This document shows positions 7,977-17,554 of a stretch of DNA of 64,000 bases, one piece after another. A program made the position numbers and the translations under genes. The stretch covers positions 3,658,001 to 3,722,000 of the forward strand of contig NZ_CP108394.1 in the NCBI RefSeq assembly GCF_041435215.1, written 5' to 3'. The notes beneath the pieces are model-generated. The model worked only from the letters and a program-made list of their open reading frames with translations. It made no database searches and had not been told where the DNA came from. The DNA is from Streptomyces sp. NBC_01314. GTDB lineage: Bacteria; Actinomycetota; Actinomycetes; Streptomycetales; Streptomycetaceae. The first letter of the stretch is position 1. Every line of letters begins with the position of its first letter.

Positions 7977-9179
7977 TCAGTCTTTGCTGGGGCCTTCGGG
8001 CGCTTCCGCCTTCTGTGGCGCGTCGGACTCGACCGCCTTCGCCACCGCCGCCGACGTCTCCGCCGACTCGGCCAGCACCGCGTCAGGCACCAGCTCGCCC
8101 GCCTCCTTCGCGGCCGTCAGCAGGACGACGTCCTGGGGCTGCTGGTCCTCGAAGTTCTCGGGGTGGTGGCAGGCGACCCGCTGCCCGGGCTTCAGCTCGG
8201 CGAGGGGCGGCTCGGTGGTCGTGCAGACCTGCGTGGCCTTCCAGCACCGGGTGTGGAAGCGGCACCCGCTCGGCGGCGCTATCGGCGAGGGAACGTCGCC
8301 CTTGAGCAGGATCCGCTCGCTCTTGGCGTTCCGGCGCTTGGGGTCCGGGATCGGCACGGCCGAGAGCAGCGCCTTGGTGTACGGGTGCATCGGCGCCGTG
8401 TACAGGGAGTCCCGGTCGGCCAGCTCCACGATCTTGCCGAGGTACATCACCGCGATGCGGTCGGAGACGTGGCGGACCACCGACAGGTCGTGCGCGATGA
8501 TCACGTACGTCAGGCCGAGCTCGTCCTGGAGGTCGTCCATCAGGTTGACGACCTGGGCCTGGATGGACACGTCGAGCGCGGAGACCGGCTCGTCCGCGAC
8601 GACCATCCGGGGCTTCAGGGCGAGCGCGCGGGCGATGCCGATGCGCTGGCGCTGGCCGCCGGAGAACTCGTGCGGGTAGCGGTTGTAGTGCTCGGGGCTC
8701 AGGCCCACCAGCTCAAGGAGGCGCTGAACCTCCTTCTTCACCCCGCCCTCGGGTTCGACGCCCTGGAGCTTGAACGGCGCCGACACGATGGTGCCGATGG
8801 TGTGCCGGGGGTTCAGCGAGCCGTACGGGTCCTGGAAGATCATCTGCACGTCGCGGCGGAGCGGGCGCATGCCGGCGGTGTTGAGGTGCGTGATGTCCGT
8901 GCCGTCGAACTCGATCTTCCCGCCGGACGGTTCCAGGAGGCGGGTGATGAGCCGTCCCATGGTCGACTTGCCGCAGCCGGACTCGCCGACGACGCCGAGG
9001 GTCTCGCCCCGGCGCACCTCGAAGTCGATGCCGTCGACGGCCTTGACCGCCCCGACCTGCCGCTGGAGCAGGCCCTTCTTGATGGGGAAGTGCTTGACCA
9101 GGCCCTCGACCCTGAGCAGCGGTTTCTCGTCGTCGTCGCGCGGGGCCGGCACGGGGGCCCGGGTCTCAGTCTCGCTCAC
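7977..9179 (-). CDS. Peptide ABC transporter ATP-binding protein (DppF/OppF type)
   Basis: 400 residues. Walker A GESGCGKST at about 65-73, Q-loop in FQDPYGSLNPR, signature FSGGQRQR, Walker B with VVADEPVSALD, and the H-loop histidine in IIAHDLSVV. The C-terminal oligopeptide-transporter extension has the Cys-containing GCRFHTRCW motif that often binds an Fe-S cluster in this subfamily, followed by a 60-residue acidic Ala-rich tail that is longer than usual. GTG start at 9179 overlaps the upstream ATPase stop by four bases (GTGA), so the two ATPases are translationally coupled. Energises import together with the preceding ATPase. Confidence 0.93.
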   Translation of the reverse strand: MSETETRAPVPAPRDDDEKPLLRVEGLVKHFPIKKGLLQRQVGAVKAVDGIDFEVRRGETLGVVGESGCGKSTMGRLITRLLEPSGGKIEFDGTDITHLNTAGMRPLRRDVQMIFQDPYGSLNPRHTIGTIVSAPFKLQGVEPEGGVKKEVQRLLELVGLSPEHYNRYPHEFSGGQRQRIGIARALALKPRMVVADEPVSALDVSIQAQVVNLMDDLQDELGLTYVIIAHDLSVVRHVSDRIAVMYLGKIVELADRDSLYTAPMHPYTKALLSAVPIPDPKRRNAKSERILLKGDVPSPIAPPSGCRFHTRCWKATQVCTTTEPPLAELKPGQRVACHHPENFEDQQPQDVVLLTAAKEAGELVPDAVLAESAETSAAVAKAVESDAPQKAEAPEGPSKD

Positions 9180-10270
9180 AGCTTCGGCGCAATCTCTTCG
9201 GTCCAGATCCGCGTGCGGTCCTCCTGCGACAGGTGGCAGGCGGTGAAGTGCCGGCCGCCGACCTCACGCAGCTCGGGGCGCTCGGTGCGGGTGATGTTGT
9301 CCTTGGGCACGTCCGCGTAGGGGCAGCGCGGGTTGAAGGCGCAGCCCGAGGGCACGTTGATGAGGCTCGGCGGCTGGCCCTTGACCGGGATGAGCCGGTC
9401 GGTCTGCGCGCGGTCGAGGCGTGGCATCGAGCCGAGCAGGCCCCAGGTGTAGGGGTGCTGCGGCCCGTAGAAGATGTCGTCGACCGGACCGCGTTCCACG
9501 CAGCGGCCGCCGTACATCACGAGGATGTCGTCGGCGATCTCGGCGACCACGCCGAGGTCGTGCGTGATGATGATGACCGCGGAGCCGAACTCCTTCTGCA
9601 GGTCCCGGATGAGGTCCAGGATCTGCGCCTGGACGGTGACGTCCAGGGCGGTCGTGGGCTCGTCGGCGATCAGCAGTTCGGGGTTGTTGACCAGGGCCAT
9701 GGCGATCATGGCGCGCTGGCGCATACCGCCGGAGAACTCGTGCGGGTAGCCGTCGACCCGCTTGTCGGGCTCCGGGATGCCGACGCGGTCGAGGAGTTCG
9801 ATGGCGCGCCTGCGGGCGACCTTCTTGCTGACGTCGTGGTGGACGCGGTACGCCTCGACGATCTGGCTGCCGACCTTGTAGTACGGGTGCATCGCGGACA
9901 GCGGGTCCTGGAAGATCATCGCCATGTCGCGGCCGCGCAGCCGACGCACCTCGTCGGGGCTCGCCCCGACGAGTTCCTTGCCGTCGAGCCAGATCTCGCC
10001 GGACATCCGCACGTTCTTGCCGCGCGCGCCGAGTCGGTGCAGGCCCATGATCGCCAGTGAGGTCACCGACTTGCCGGAGCCGGACTCGCCCACGATGCCG
10101 AGGGTCTTGCCCTTCTCCAGATGGAAGGAGAGGCCGTCGACGGACTTGACCATGCCGTCGTCGGTCGGGAAGTGCACCTTGAGATCGCGCACATCGAGGA
10201 ACGCCCGGGAGTCGTCCCCGGCGCGTGCGGGCTCGCCGACGGCGGCCCCGGTCTTGGACAGTTCGGTCAC
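9176..10270 (-). CDS. Peptide ABC transporter ATP-binding protein (DppD/OppD type)
   Basis: 364 residues. Walker [11 protein letters not shown]-loop [14 protein letters not shown], signature FSGGMRQR, Walker [14 protein letters not shown]-loop ITHDLGVV, and the family's C-terminal [12 protein letters not shown] cysteine motif. The frame is open far upstream but GTG 10270 overlaps the permease stop as GTGA and begins the normal N-terminus, so it is chosen. Third of four coupled genes downstream of the binding protein gene. Confidence 0.93.
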   Translation of the reverse strand: MTELSKTGAAVGEPARAGDDSRAFLDVRDLKVHFPTDDGMVKSVDGLSFHLEKGKTLGIVGESGSGKSVTSLAIMGLHRLGARGKNVRMSGEIWLDGKELVGASPDEVRRLRGRDMAMIFQDPLSAMHPYYKVGSQIVEAYRVHHDVSKKVARRRAIELLDRVGIPEPDKRVDGYPHEFSGGMRQRAMIAMALVNNPELLIADEPTTALDVTVQAQILDLIRDLQKEFGSAVIIITHDLGVVAEIADDILVMYGGRCVERGPVDDIFYGPQHPYTWGLLGSMPRLDRAQTDRLIPVKGQPPSLINVPSGCAFNPRCPYADVPKDNITRTERPELREVGGRHFTACHLSQEDRTRIWTEEIAPKL

Positions 10271-11274
10271 GAGAGCCTCACCCGCGGGTCGATCGTGGCG
10301 TACAGCAGGTCCACCACAAGGTTCATGAAGACGACGAAGAACGCCGCGAGCAGGGTCACCCCGAGGATCGGGGGCAGGTCGTTGGCGCCGATCGACTGGA
10401 CCGCGTACTCGCCGATGCCGTGCAGGGAGAACACGTACTCCGTGATGAGGGCACCGCCGAGGAGCAGACCGACGTCCATGCCGAAGACGGTCACCAGCGG
10501 GGTCAGCGCGGCCCGCAGGCCGTGCCGGACGACCACCTTGCGCTCGCGCAGGCCCTTGGCCCGCGCGGTGCGGATGTAGTCCTCGTTCATCGTCTCCAGC
10601 ATGCCCGAGCGGGTGAGCCGGGCGTAGATGGCCGAGTAGAGGAGCGCCAGCGAGCACCACGGAAGGAAGAGGGTGTTGGCCCACTGCGAGGGGTTCTCAG
10701 TGAAGGGGACGTAGGTCCTGCCGAAGATCTCCAGGTTGTAGCTGAACAGCAGCAGGGCCAGCTGTCCGGTGAAGAACATGGGCAGGGAGACGCCCGCGAG
10801 CGCCACGCCCATCGCGGCCCGGTCGAAGAACGAGCCGGGCTTCAGGGCCGAGATCACACCGGCCGTGATACCGCCGATCAGCCACAGCACGGCGGCACCG
10901 GCGGCGAGCGAGATGGTCACCGGCAGCCGACTGGTGAGCTGCGGCCAGACCTCCAGGTGGTCCTTGAAGGAGTAGCCGAAGCAGGGGGCGTCACAGCGGA
11001 CCGTCGTGGGGCCCAGGTCGTACGTGGCACCGGAGACAATGCCCTTGACGAAGTTCCAGTACTGCTCGTAGACCGGCTGGTCCAGGCCGAGGTTCCGCTT
11101 GACCGCCGCGATGTCCTCGGGCGAGGGGTTCTTGCCGATGTACTGCTGTGCCAGCTGGTCGACGGTCTGTCCGGCGAGCTTCGGCAGGATGAAGAAGATG
11201 CCGAAGGTGACCGCGGTGACGACGAGCAGCAGGATCACCGCCGCGATCGACCGGCGGATGATGTACGAGATCAC
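10267..11274 (-). CDS. Peptide ABC transporter permease (DppB/OppB type)
   Basis: 335 residues with six predicted membrane helices; the first (IIRRSIAAVILLLVVTAVTF) is the usual DppB N-terminus. The EAA-type loop that docks to the ATPase is visible as EDYIRTARAKGLRERKVVVRH. A Cys-containing external loop (VRCDAPCFGYSF) is typical of Streptomyces DppB proteins. GTG start at 11274. It follows the binding-protein gene after a stable intercistronic hairpin and overlaps the next ATPase gene by four bases. Confidence 0.93.
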   Translation of the reverse strand: MISYIIRRSIAAVILLLVVTAVTFGIFFILPKLAGQTVDQLAQQYIGKNPSPEDIAAVKRNLGLDQPVYEQYWNFVKGIVSGATYDLGPTTVRCDAPCFGYSFKDHLEVWPQLTSRLPVTISLAAGAAVLWLIGGITAGVISALKPGSFFDRAAMGVALAGVSLPMFFTGQLALLLFSYNLEIFGRTYVPFTENPSQWANTLFLPWCSLALLYSAIYARLTRSGMLETMNEDYIRTARAKGLRERKVVVRHGLRAALTPLVTVFGMDVGLLLGGALITEYVFSLHGIGEYAVQSIGANDLPPILGVTLLAAFFVVFMNLVVDLLYATIDPRVRLS

Positions 11275-11287
11275 GAGGACCGGCGCC

Positions 11288-11318
11288 GGCGCCCGCAGGA
11301 TGTTCTCCCGCGGGCGCC
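11288..11318 (-). promoter_or_regulatory. Intercistronic hairpin between binding-protein and permease genes
   Basis: GGCGCCCGC (11288-11296) pairs with 11310-11318 around 13 bases. Hairpins at this place in binding-protein ABC operons commonly stabilise or partly terminate mRNA so that more binding protein than permease is made. Confidence 0.5.
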
Positions 11319-11342
11319 AATGCCTTCACCTGCCTTCCGGGG

Positions 11343-13100
11343 CTACTTCTTTTCCTTGGCACCGATGTTGAGGTAGTCGTACTGACCACTGAAGGCCGAG
11401 GACGACACCAGGTTGGTGGCGTACGGCGAGCGGTACAGCAGGACCTTGAAGTAGGTCAGCGGGACGATGGCGGCCTGCTCCATGACCTTCTTGTCGACCT
11501 CGGTGTACGCGGCGGTGCGGGCGGCCTCGTCGGTGTTGCCGATCGCGTCGTCGAGCAGCTTGTTGATCGCGGGGTCGTCCAGCTCGGACAGGTTGGTGTT
11601 ACCGGACTGGCCGATGGCCTTGCCGTGCACGATCTGCTGCAGGAAGCCGTAGCCGGTGGGCCAGTCGGAACCCCACTGCATCATGATCAGGCCGATGTTG
11701 TTCTTCTTGTTGAAGGACGGCACACCCGCGTAGTCGGAGAAGTACTTGCCCGACGGGTACTGCTTGATGTCGGCCTCGATGCCGACCTTCTTCAGCGCCT
11801 CGACGACCGCGGTGGCCGCGTCGACCTCGCCCTGACGGTCGGTGCGGGCGGAGATGGAGGTCTTGAAGCCGTTCTCCTTGCCGCAGGCCTTCAGGGACTC
11901 CTTGGCCTTGGTGACGTCACCCTTGCTGTCCGGGGTGGCGTACGCGTCGGCCTTCTCGTAGCCCGTGACGTCGGGGGGCAGGACGGTGGAGGCGATGTCA
12001 CCGCGGATCGGGCCGCCCATGGCGGTCTGCACGGCCACCTTGTCGATCGCGTACTCGACGGCCTTGCGGCAGTCGACGTTGTCGAACGGCGCGACCTTGG
12101 TGTTGATCGCCGTGTAGACGAGACGGCCGCCGGACGCGTTGTCCGTGTTGGCCAGCTGGTCCTTGTCCTTGAGGACCTGGGCCTGGGTCTGGGCGTCGAC
12201 ACCGGTGCCCTGGATGTCGATCATGGTGTCGCCGGCCACGACGTCCTTGTCGATGGTGGCCTTGTTGACCTTCAGGTTCACCACGATCTTGTCCGGGTAC
12301 TGCTTGCGCAGCGGGTCCGTCTTGGCGTCCCACTCCGTGTTGCGGACGAGGACGATCTGCTTGCCCTCCTCGTACTTCTCGAACTTGTACGAGCCGGTGG
12401 AGACGACCTTCTTGGTGTAGTCGACGCCGGTGTCCTTGGCCTTCGGCACCGGAGCCGTCTGCGGCATGCTCGCCAGGTAGTCGAACTCGGAGAACGGCTT
12501 GTTCAGCTTGAAGACGATCGTGTGGTCGTCCGGGGTCTCGATGGACGAGATGCCCTTGTCGCTCTTGTCCGCGTAGGGACCCTTGTACTTCTTCGGGTCG
12601 TCCAGCATCTGCTGGAAGTAGTTGGGGCCGAGCGAGAGCACGTCACGCGAGAAGTTCGAGCGCTCCACGGCGTACTTGACGTCCGCGGAGGTGACCGCGG
12701 TGCCGTCCTCGTACTTGACGCCCTGGCGGATCTTGTACGTCCAGGTCTTGCCGCCGTCGCTGGGGGTGCCCGCGCTCTCGGCCAGGTCCGGGACGAGCTC
12801 GTTGCCCGCCTCGCCCGCGCCGGGCTTGAACGTCATCAGCGGACGCGCGTAGAGGCGGCTGAAGTTGAAGCCGTACGCGTAGTACATGTTGCCCGGGTCG
12901 AGGGACTCGGGGGTGTCCGTACTGGCGTAGGTGACCGTACCGCCCTTCGCCGTGGACTCGTTCACGACACCCTTGGTCGCGGCGTTGGCGCCGGCGCCCT
13001 TGGGGGTGTCCTCCGTGCCGTCTTCAGCCTTGCTGCAGGCGGACAGAAGCAAGCCGGCGCTGCTCACAACCGCGACAGCGGCCATTGCTGACCTTCGCAT
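11343..13100 (-). CDS. Peptide-binding lipoprotein of the ABC importer (SBP_bac_5 family)
   Basis: 585 residues. Signal MRRSAMAAVAVVSSAGLLLSACSK has lipobox LSAC, so the mature protein is a lipoprotein on the outer face of the membrane. The body shows the family 5 pattern: DTPESLDPGNMYYAYG near the N-terminus, KTWTYKIRQGVKYEDGTAVTSADV (signature region), and PIRGDIASTVLPP. It captures oligopeptides or similar solutes for the two permeases. ATG 13100 is preceded by AAGGAG, somewhat distant (about 13 bases). It lies between the two permease genes, an order seen in some actinobacterial operons. Confidence 0.92.
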   Translation of the reverse strand: MRRSAMAAVAVVSSAGLLLSACSKAEDGTEDTPKGAGANAATKGVVNESTAKGGTVTYASTDTPESLDPGNMYYAYGFNFSRLYARPLMTFKPGAGEAGNELVPDLAESAGTPSDGGKTWTYKIRQGVKYEDGTAVTSADVKYAVERSNFSRDVLSLGPNYFQQMLDDPKKYKGPYADKSDKGISSIETPDDHTIVFKLNKPFSEFDYLASMPQTAPVPKAKDTGVDYTKKVVSTGSYKFEKYEEGKQIVLVRNTEWDAKTDPLRKQYPDKIVVNLKVNKATIDKDVVAGDTMIDIQGTGVDAQTQAQVLKDKDQLANTDNASGGRLVYTAINTKVAPFDNVDCRKAVEYAIDKVAVQTAMGGPIRGDIASTVLPPDVTGYEKADAYATPDSKGDVTKAKESLKACGKENGFKTSISARTDRQGEVDAATAVVEALKKVGIEADIKQYPSGKYFSDYAGVPSFNKKNNIGLIMMQWGSDWPTGYGFLQQIVHGKAIGQSGNTNLSELDDPAINKLLDDAIGNTDEAARTAAYTEVDKKVMEQAAIVPLTYFKVLLYRSPYATNLVSSSAFSGQYDYLNIGAKEKK

Positions 13101-13174
13101 GATGGTCGGTTTCTCCTTCGTAGTTGGACAGTTGCGTGGGACTTCGGGCCACAACCGGGCCGCGGTCGCAGACG

Positions 13175-14173
13175 TCAGCGGCTGCGGGGGTCGAGGGCGT
13201 CCCGGAGGCCGTCACCGAGGAGGTTGAAGGCCAGCACCGTGATGAAGATCGCGAGGCCGGGAACGATCATGTACTGCGGGTCGACCTGGAAGAAGTCGAC
13301 CGCGTCGTTGAGCATTCCGCCCCAGGAGGCCTGCGGCGGCTGGATCCCGACGCCGAGGAAGCTGAGCGACGCCTCGAAGATGATGTTGGTCGGGATGAGC
13401 AGGGTCGAGTAGACGATGATCGGCGCGACGAGGTTGGGCAGCAACTCCTTGAACAGGACGTACGGGCCGCCGGCCCCCATCCCCCGCGAGGCGTCGATGA
13501 ACTCCCGCTCGCGCAGCGCCAGGGTCTGACCGCGCACGATGCGTCCCATGTACGGCCAGTTGAAGAAACCGATGACGAAGATGAGCACCGAGATGTGGAG
13601 TGGCAGTCCTTCGAGGCCGAAGGCACCGCCCTGGAGCGTCGCGGAGATGGCGATGGCGAAGAGCAGCAACGGGAACGCCAGGAAGGTGTCCATCAGCCGG
13701 CTCACGATCGTGTCGACCCGGCCGCCGTAGTAGCCGGCGACCAGGCCGAGCACCACTCCGATGGCGTTGGACAGGATCGTCGCGCCGAAGGCCACGACCA
13801 GGGAGACCCAGGAGCCCTCAAGAATGCGGGCGAGGATGTCACGGCCGAACTTGGGGTCGACCCCGAGCGGGTGGTCCAAGCTCATCCCGCCGAAGTCGCC
13901 CTTGGGTAGGGAGGTGTTGGCGTCGATCAGATCCTGGTTGAAGGTGTTGGGGTCGAGCCCCAGCATCGACTGCAGCGGCCGGGAGAGGGCCGCGATCAGG
14001 ATCAGCAGGACGACGATGAGACCGCCGGCGACCGCCACCTTGTCGCGCTTGAAGCGGGTCCAGGCGATCTGGCCGAGCGAACGGCCCTCGATCTTCTTGG
14101 CCTCGACACCTTCCAGCACGGCTTCGGGCTGCGCCTCGGCCTGCGATCCGGTCGTCTCAATGGGTGCGGTCAT
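13175..14173 (-). CDS. Peptide ABC transporter permease (DppC/OppC type)
   Basis: 332 residues. A 40-residue cytoplasmic N-terminus (RSLGQIAWTRFKRDKVA, the DppC N-terminal motif) precedes the first helix, then DHPLGVDPKFGRDILARILEGSWVSL and the EAA loop REFIDASRGMGAGGPYVLFKELLPN. First gene of the five-gene operon running towards 7977. ATG 14173 is chosen because GAGGGA lies just upstream and the frame before it is not coding-like. Confidence 0.92.
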   Translation of the reverse strand: MTAPIETTGSQAEAQPEAVLEGVEAKKIEGRSLGQIAWTRFKRDKVAVAGGLIVVLLILIAALSRPLQSMLGLDPNTFNQDLIDANTSLPKGDFGGMSLDHPLGVDPKFGRDILARILEGSWVSLVVAFGATILSNAIGVVLGLVAGYYGGRVDTIVSRLMDTFLAFPLLLFAIAISATLQGGAFGLEGLPLHISVLIFVIGFFNWPYMGRIVRGQTLALREREFIDASRGMGAGGPYVLFKELLPNLVAPIIVYSTLLIPTNIIFEASLSFLGVGIQPPQASWGGMLNDAVDFFQVDPQYMIVPGLAIFITVLAFNLLGDGLRDALDPRSR

Positions 14174-14540
14174 CGTCCCTCGTGCTTGCCCGTGCCGGTG
14201 GTTGCCGACTGTGCCTGACGGCCGCCCGGGTCTGCGGTGCGGTCCGTCACCACTGCTGTTCTCTCTGTTGCACTGTGTTACTGCTTGGTACGAGGGGAGA
14301 GACGGCATCGAACTTCACCGTATGAACAGCGCGTTCGCCCGATCCCCCCATCGCTCTGGGGGAGTCTTCAACGGTCGCGCGATCAGGCACCAGACCCGGC
14401 GGCGAATGTATGCGCAACCGTGATGTGGCCAGCAGGGTTCCGCTATCCGAACGTGACGCTCTGTTGAGCGGTGGGCGCGACGGTGACACGTGACCGAGCC
14501 ACGAGATGAGGGGCGGGGCGGCCTGCGCGGAGCGCGAGCC
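14174..14540. other. Intergenic region carrying the peptide transporter operon promoter
   Basis: 367 bases with no convincing gene. The operon promoter should lie here, but I cannot point to secure -35/-10 boxes. A small inverted repeat of C6 and G5 tracts (14344-14349 with 14358-14362) resembles one end of the Streptomyces palindromic repeat listed at 15457. Confidence 0.4.
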
Positions 14541-15332
14541 TCAGTACGCGCGCGGGTACCCGTATCCGCCCGCTGCCGGGGCCTGCGCCGGGGCCGCGTG
14601 GGCCTCGCGGTCGTAGAAGGGGCGGGCGCCGGCCCGCAGCCACATGGCGACCGGGTCGTACTCGTCGGACATGGCGACGGTGGAGACGGGCAGGCCGTCC
14701 GGGACCGCGCCGATGGACTGCTGCATCATCCCGCGCACCGAGTCGACGGCCGGCGGCGAGGTGTCGTACACGTCGAGGCCGATCGCCAGGTACGGCGCGC
14801 CGAGCGCGGGCTGCACCCAGGCGCGGCGCAGCGAGCGCACGGCGGGCGTGCGGTGGGCGTTCTGCGTCAGCAGGGCGTAGAACTGCGGGATCTCGATGGC
14901 CGGCTCGGACAGCCGGAGCGGGCCCGCGGGCTGCCGCTCCAGGCCCGTGGCGATCCGGCGCAGGTCGAGCCAGGGGATGCCGACGCCGCCGCCCGGCGCG
15001 TGCGGGTTCAGCCAGAGGCCGTAGTGGTCGGGGTAGAGGGTGCGGGCCACGTCGAGGCCGTCGACCACCTCGTAACTGCGGTTCCAGCCACTGGCGGAGA
15101 GCTCCTGGGCGGAGGTGACGCACGGGGCGTAGTTGAACCCGTCGACCTCCATGTTCCCGTACTGGGCGTCCGGGGAGCCGCCCTGGCCGTGCCAGAGCAG
15201 CATCCAGATCTGGCCGGAGGACGGGTCGGCGAGGGCACGCAGCAGCGCCTCGTAGGCGTCGTAACGCCCGGGCGTCACCTGGCGCAGCATGTGCTCGACC
15301 TGCCCGGTGGCGATGCGGCTGCTGGCGCTCAC
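14541..15332 (-). CDS. SseB-type protein (enhanced serine sensitivity family), first of two
   Basis: 263 residues without signal or membrane segments. It matches the pattern of SseB-family proteins, with an N-terminal segment (ALLRALADPSSGQIWMLLWHGQ) and a C-terminal domain containing APYLAIGLDVYDTS and ending in WLRAGARPFYDRE, the ending that the neighbouring paralogue also shows. SseB overproduction in E. coli alters serine sensitivity; biochemical role unknown. GTG 15332 is chosen; the longer frame runs through a repeat element and is unlikely. The location beside the glycine/serine genes fits the family name. Confidence 0.75.
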   Translation of the reverse strand: MSASSRIATGQVEHMLRQVTPGRYDAYEALLRALADPSSGQIWMLLWHGQGGSPDAQYGNMEVDGFNYAPCVTSAQELSASGWNRSYEVVDGLDVARTLYPDHYGLWLNPHAPGGGVGIPWLDLRRIATGLERQPAGPLRLSEPAIEIPQFYALLTQNAHRTPAVRSLRRAWVQPALGAPYLAIGLDVYDTSPPAVDSVRGMMQQSIGAVPDGLPVSTVAMSDEYDPVAMWLRAGARPFYDREAHAAPAQAPAAGGYGYPRAY

Positions 15333-15456
15333 GTGGGCCGCCCTTCGGTGTTGGACCTTGGTTGTAGGAACCAGCTTAGGTGGTGTGCGGGTTGAGCCGG
15401 TCAGGGCTCGGGGGTTGTCGCGCGTGGCGGGGTGCGGATGCGTCGCGGCTGGTCGC

Positions 15457-15497
15457 TCCCCCACTCTCGACTTCGCTCGAGCGGGAGGGACCCCCAT
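15457..15497. repeat. Streptomyces palindromic intergenic repeat
   Basis: The element has a CTCCCCC arm, a TCGCTCGAG-type centre (CTTCGCTCGAGCGGG) and a GGGACCCCC arm. Its reverse complement occurs in closely related form at 50941-50983, inside a coding region. Elements of this shape are frequent between Streptomyces genes. Confidence 0.7.
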
Positions 15498-15546
15498 CGC
15501 GGCGGGGCCGCGCAGCGGTACAGCCCCCGCCCCTTACGCGCGCCGG

Positions 15547-16323
15547 TCAGTAGCCCTGCTGATAGAAGGGCCGGACCTTCTCGCGGAGCCATTCGCCCAC
15601 CGGGTCCTGGGCGACGTCCAGGAAGACCATGTTGACGGGCCAGGGGACGGGGGTCCTGGTGAGGGCCCGGCCGAGGGCGGCCAGGGGGAGGGCGCGGTCG
15701 GCCTCCCAGGAGGCCAGTTCGACGCCGATGAACATGACGGGGTCGGCGGTCTCGACGGAGGCGAGGCAGCGGCGGGCGGAGAGGACCACTCCGGTCGCGG
15801 CGAACTCGGCCGAGGCGGCCGCGAGGAAGTCCACGGGGTCGTCCTGCCAGTCCGGTTCGAACAGCCGCACGCGGGCGCCGTTCGCCGATCCGTCCAGCGG
15901 GGTCCGCCCGGCCCGGCACAGCTCGGCCACGGCGGGCGGCGGCAACGGCATACCCACGACACCGTCCGGGTTCAGGACCAGACCGATCTGCGGGGGCAGG
16001 CCACGCGCGAACTCGACGGCCGGGGCGATCGTGTACGACATGTGGCTGCCGGCGACTTGGCGGAACTGCTCCTCGGAGCTGAAGACCGGCACGTACGCCT
16101 GGCCGTCGAACTCCATCGTGGGCAGATCGAGCTGACCGCTCCGGGGCCCGCCGCCCTCCGGCAGCGGCACCCATACGAAGCTGCGGGCCAGCACCTCGAC
16201 GATCCGCGCCCCGGCCTGGGGCACCCCGAGCGACGCGGACAGCACCTCCTCCAGCTCGTTGCCGGGCCACCCGCCGTGCCCGTGGGGATGTGCCTGTGCC
16301 GAAAAGTCCGCCGGGAAGTCCAT
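15547..16323 (-). CDS. SseB-type protein (enhanced serine sensitivity family), second of two
   Basis: 258 residues, soluble. N-terminal SseB domain (about 20-135, with ARSFVWVPLP and MSYTIAPAVEFARGLPPQIGLVLNPDG) and C-terminal domain (about 140-258) ending in WLREKVRPFYQQGY, the same ending style as the adjacent paralogue. ATG 16323 starts the conserved N-terminus. The two genes are about 215 bp apart on the same strand and probably arose by duplication. Function not established. Confidence 0.8.
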   Translation of the reverse strand: MDFPADFSAQAHPHGHGGWPGNELEEVLSASLGVPQAGARIVEVLARSFVWVPLPEGGGPRSGQLDLPTMEFDGQAYVPVFSSEEQFRQVAGSHMSYTIAPAVEFARGLPPQIGLVLNPDGVVGMPLPPPAVAELCRAGRTPLDGSANGARVRLFEPDWQDDPVDFLAAASAEFAATGVVLSARRCLASVETADPVMFIGVELASWEADRALPLAALGRALTRTPVPWPVNMVFLDVAQDPVGEWLREKVRPFYQQGY

Positions 16324-16411
16324 CTGCTGCCTACCGCTTTGCTCCGTGATGCTGTTGTCCCTGCACCTTAATTGCTTCCGGGCCAGGGGCGCGCCCCGCG
16401 GAGCCTCTCTC

Positions 16412-17080
16412 TCACCCCCCGAAGTCGATCCGCTTCAGGACGTCCGCCGCGGCCCGGTCGATCAGCACCGCCGCCCCGCACCCCTCAGGCAGCCGCCCCT
16501 CCTCCACCGCTCGCAGCAGCCGGGTCATGGCCCCCCGGTGCCGGGCGAAGGCGTACCGCGACACGCCCCGCCCCCGCTCCCGCTGCCCGTCCCGCGCCTC
16601 GCCGGGAGTCACGTCGAGCAACAGCAGATGCAGGGTGCCGCCCCGCCTTCCGGCCTCACGCGCGAGCCACCTCCGTACCCACGCCTGTGCCCCGCAGTCG
16701 TGCACGACGACGCCCTCCCCCGAGCGGAGGGCTCGCCGCAGCCCCGCGTAGTGGGCGAGGCGCACGAAGGGCCGGTAGGCCGCGTACGGCAGGTGGCGGG
16801 CGAAGCGCGCGTCGAAGCGGTCGCGGGTGTCCTGGGAGTCGATCCGTACGCCGGGCACGGACCGCCGCATCAGCGTCGACTTGCCGCTGCCGGGGAGCCC
16901 GGTGACCACCACCAGGTCGTCGGGTCCGAAGGACAGTCCGTGCGGGCTCCGCCCGGCACGCTCCCTGAGGTCGCGGACGACGGCCCTCGGGAACGGGCCG
17001 CACGCCTCACCCGCCGGCGCGACGGGCTGCTTGGGCATGGCGATGCCCGAGGTAGTCGCGTACGCCGTGGTCCTGTTCAC
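16412..17080 (-). CDS. P-loop ATPase, small-molecule or polynucleotide kinase-like
   Basis: 222 residues. Walker A GLPGSGKST at about 61-69 after a beta strand (DDLVVVT), followed by RIDSQDTRDRFDARF, a pattern of small AAA_33/zeta-type kinases that phosphorylate nucleotides or small metabolites. The LLLLDVTPGEARDGQRERGRG segment with basic residues fits a lid. GTG 17080 has GGAGG nine bases upstream, which supports this start. Divergent from the glycine riboswitch and gcvT; no link to them is known. Confidence 0.7.
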   Translation of the reverse strand: MNRTTAYATTSGIAMPKQPVAPAGEACGPFPRAVVRDLRERAGRSPHGLSFGPDDLVVVTGLPGSGKSTLMRRSVPGVRIDSQDTRDRFDARFARHLPYAAYRPFVRLAHYAGLRRALRSGEGVVVHDCGAQAWVRRWLAREAGRRGGTLHLLLLDVTPGEARDGQRERGRGVSRYAFARHRGAMTRLLRAVEEGRLPEGCGAAVLIDRAAADVLKRIDFGG

Positions 17081-17303
17081 CGTGATCGTCCTCCCCGGGG
17101 GTATGGAGTCCCATCCCCACAGACTGTAAAGAGAAGGTAATGCCCGATCCCTCCTGTTTCAGTCCTCGTATGGCCACAAGAGTGCTACGGACCGCTGTGC
17201 CTGCCTGTGCTCGTCGACTCCCCACCTGTGAAAGGTCCCCCTGCCGCGCCCCGTCGATGCGTGCAATGATGTGCGCGCCAACTGCATACCGGCCGCTTGA
17301 ATC

Positions 17304-17517
17304 CGCGCGGGAGAGCTCCCAGCAGTCTCGCTGGGGCGCCGAAGGAGCAAGTCCCTCCCTTGAATCTCTCAGGCTCAGATACCGCGTGGGCGAGGCACAT
17401 CTGAAAAGCGGGCCGCACCTCTCTTCCGCAGAGGACGGCTCCACCCACGGTGCAAACCACGACCACCAGTACGTACGGTCGTGGTGAACCTCTCAGGTTC
17501 CGATGACAGATGGGGAG
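17304..17517 (+). promoter_or_regulatory. Tandem glycine riboswitch controlling gcvT
   Basis: Two aptamers in series. The first (about 17304-17395) shows the conserved core blocks CGGGAGAGC, GGCGCCGAAGGAGCAA, TCTCAGG and ACCGCGTGGGCGAGG. The second (about 17413-17517) has the variant blocks ACCTCTC, GGTGCAAA and GAACCTCTCAGGTTCCGATGACAGA before GGGGAGG. This is the cooperative glycine sensor that in known cases turns on the glycine cleavage genes when glycine is high. It ends about 37 bases before the gcvT start. Confidence 0.95.
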
Positions 17518-17554
17518 GATCGACCTCGCCTGTCATGCCCTGGGAGCAGAACCG

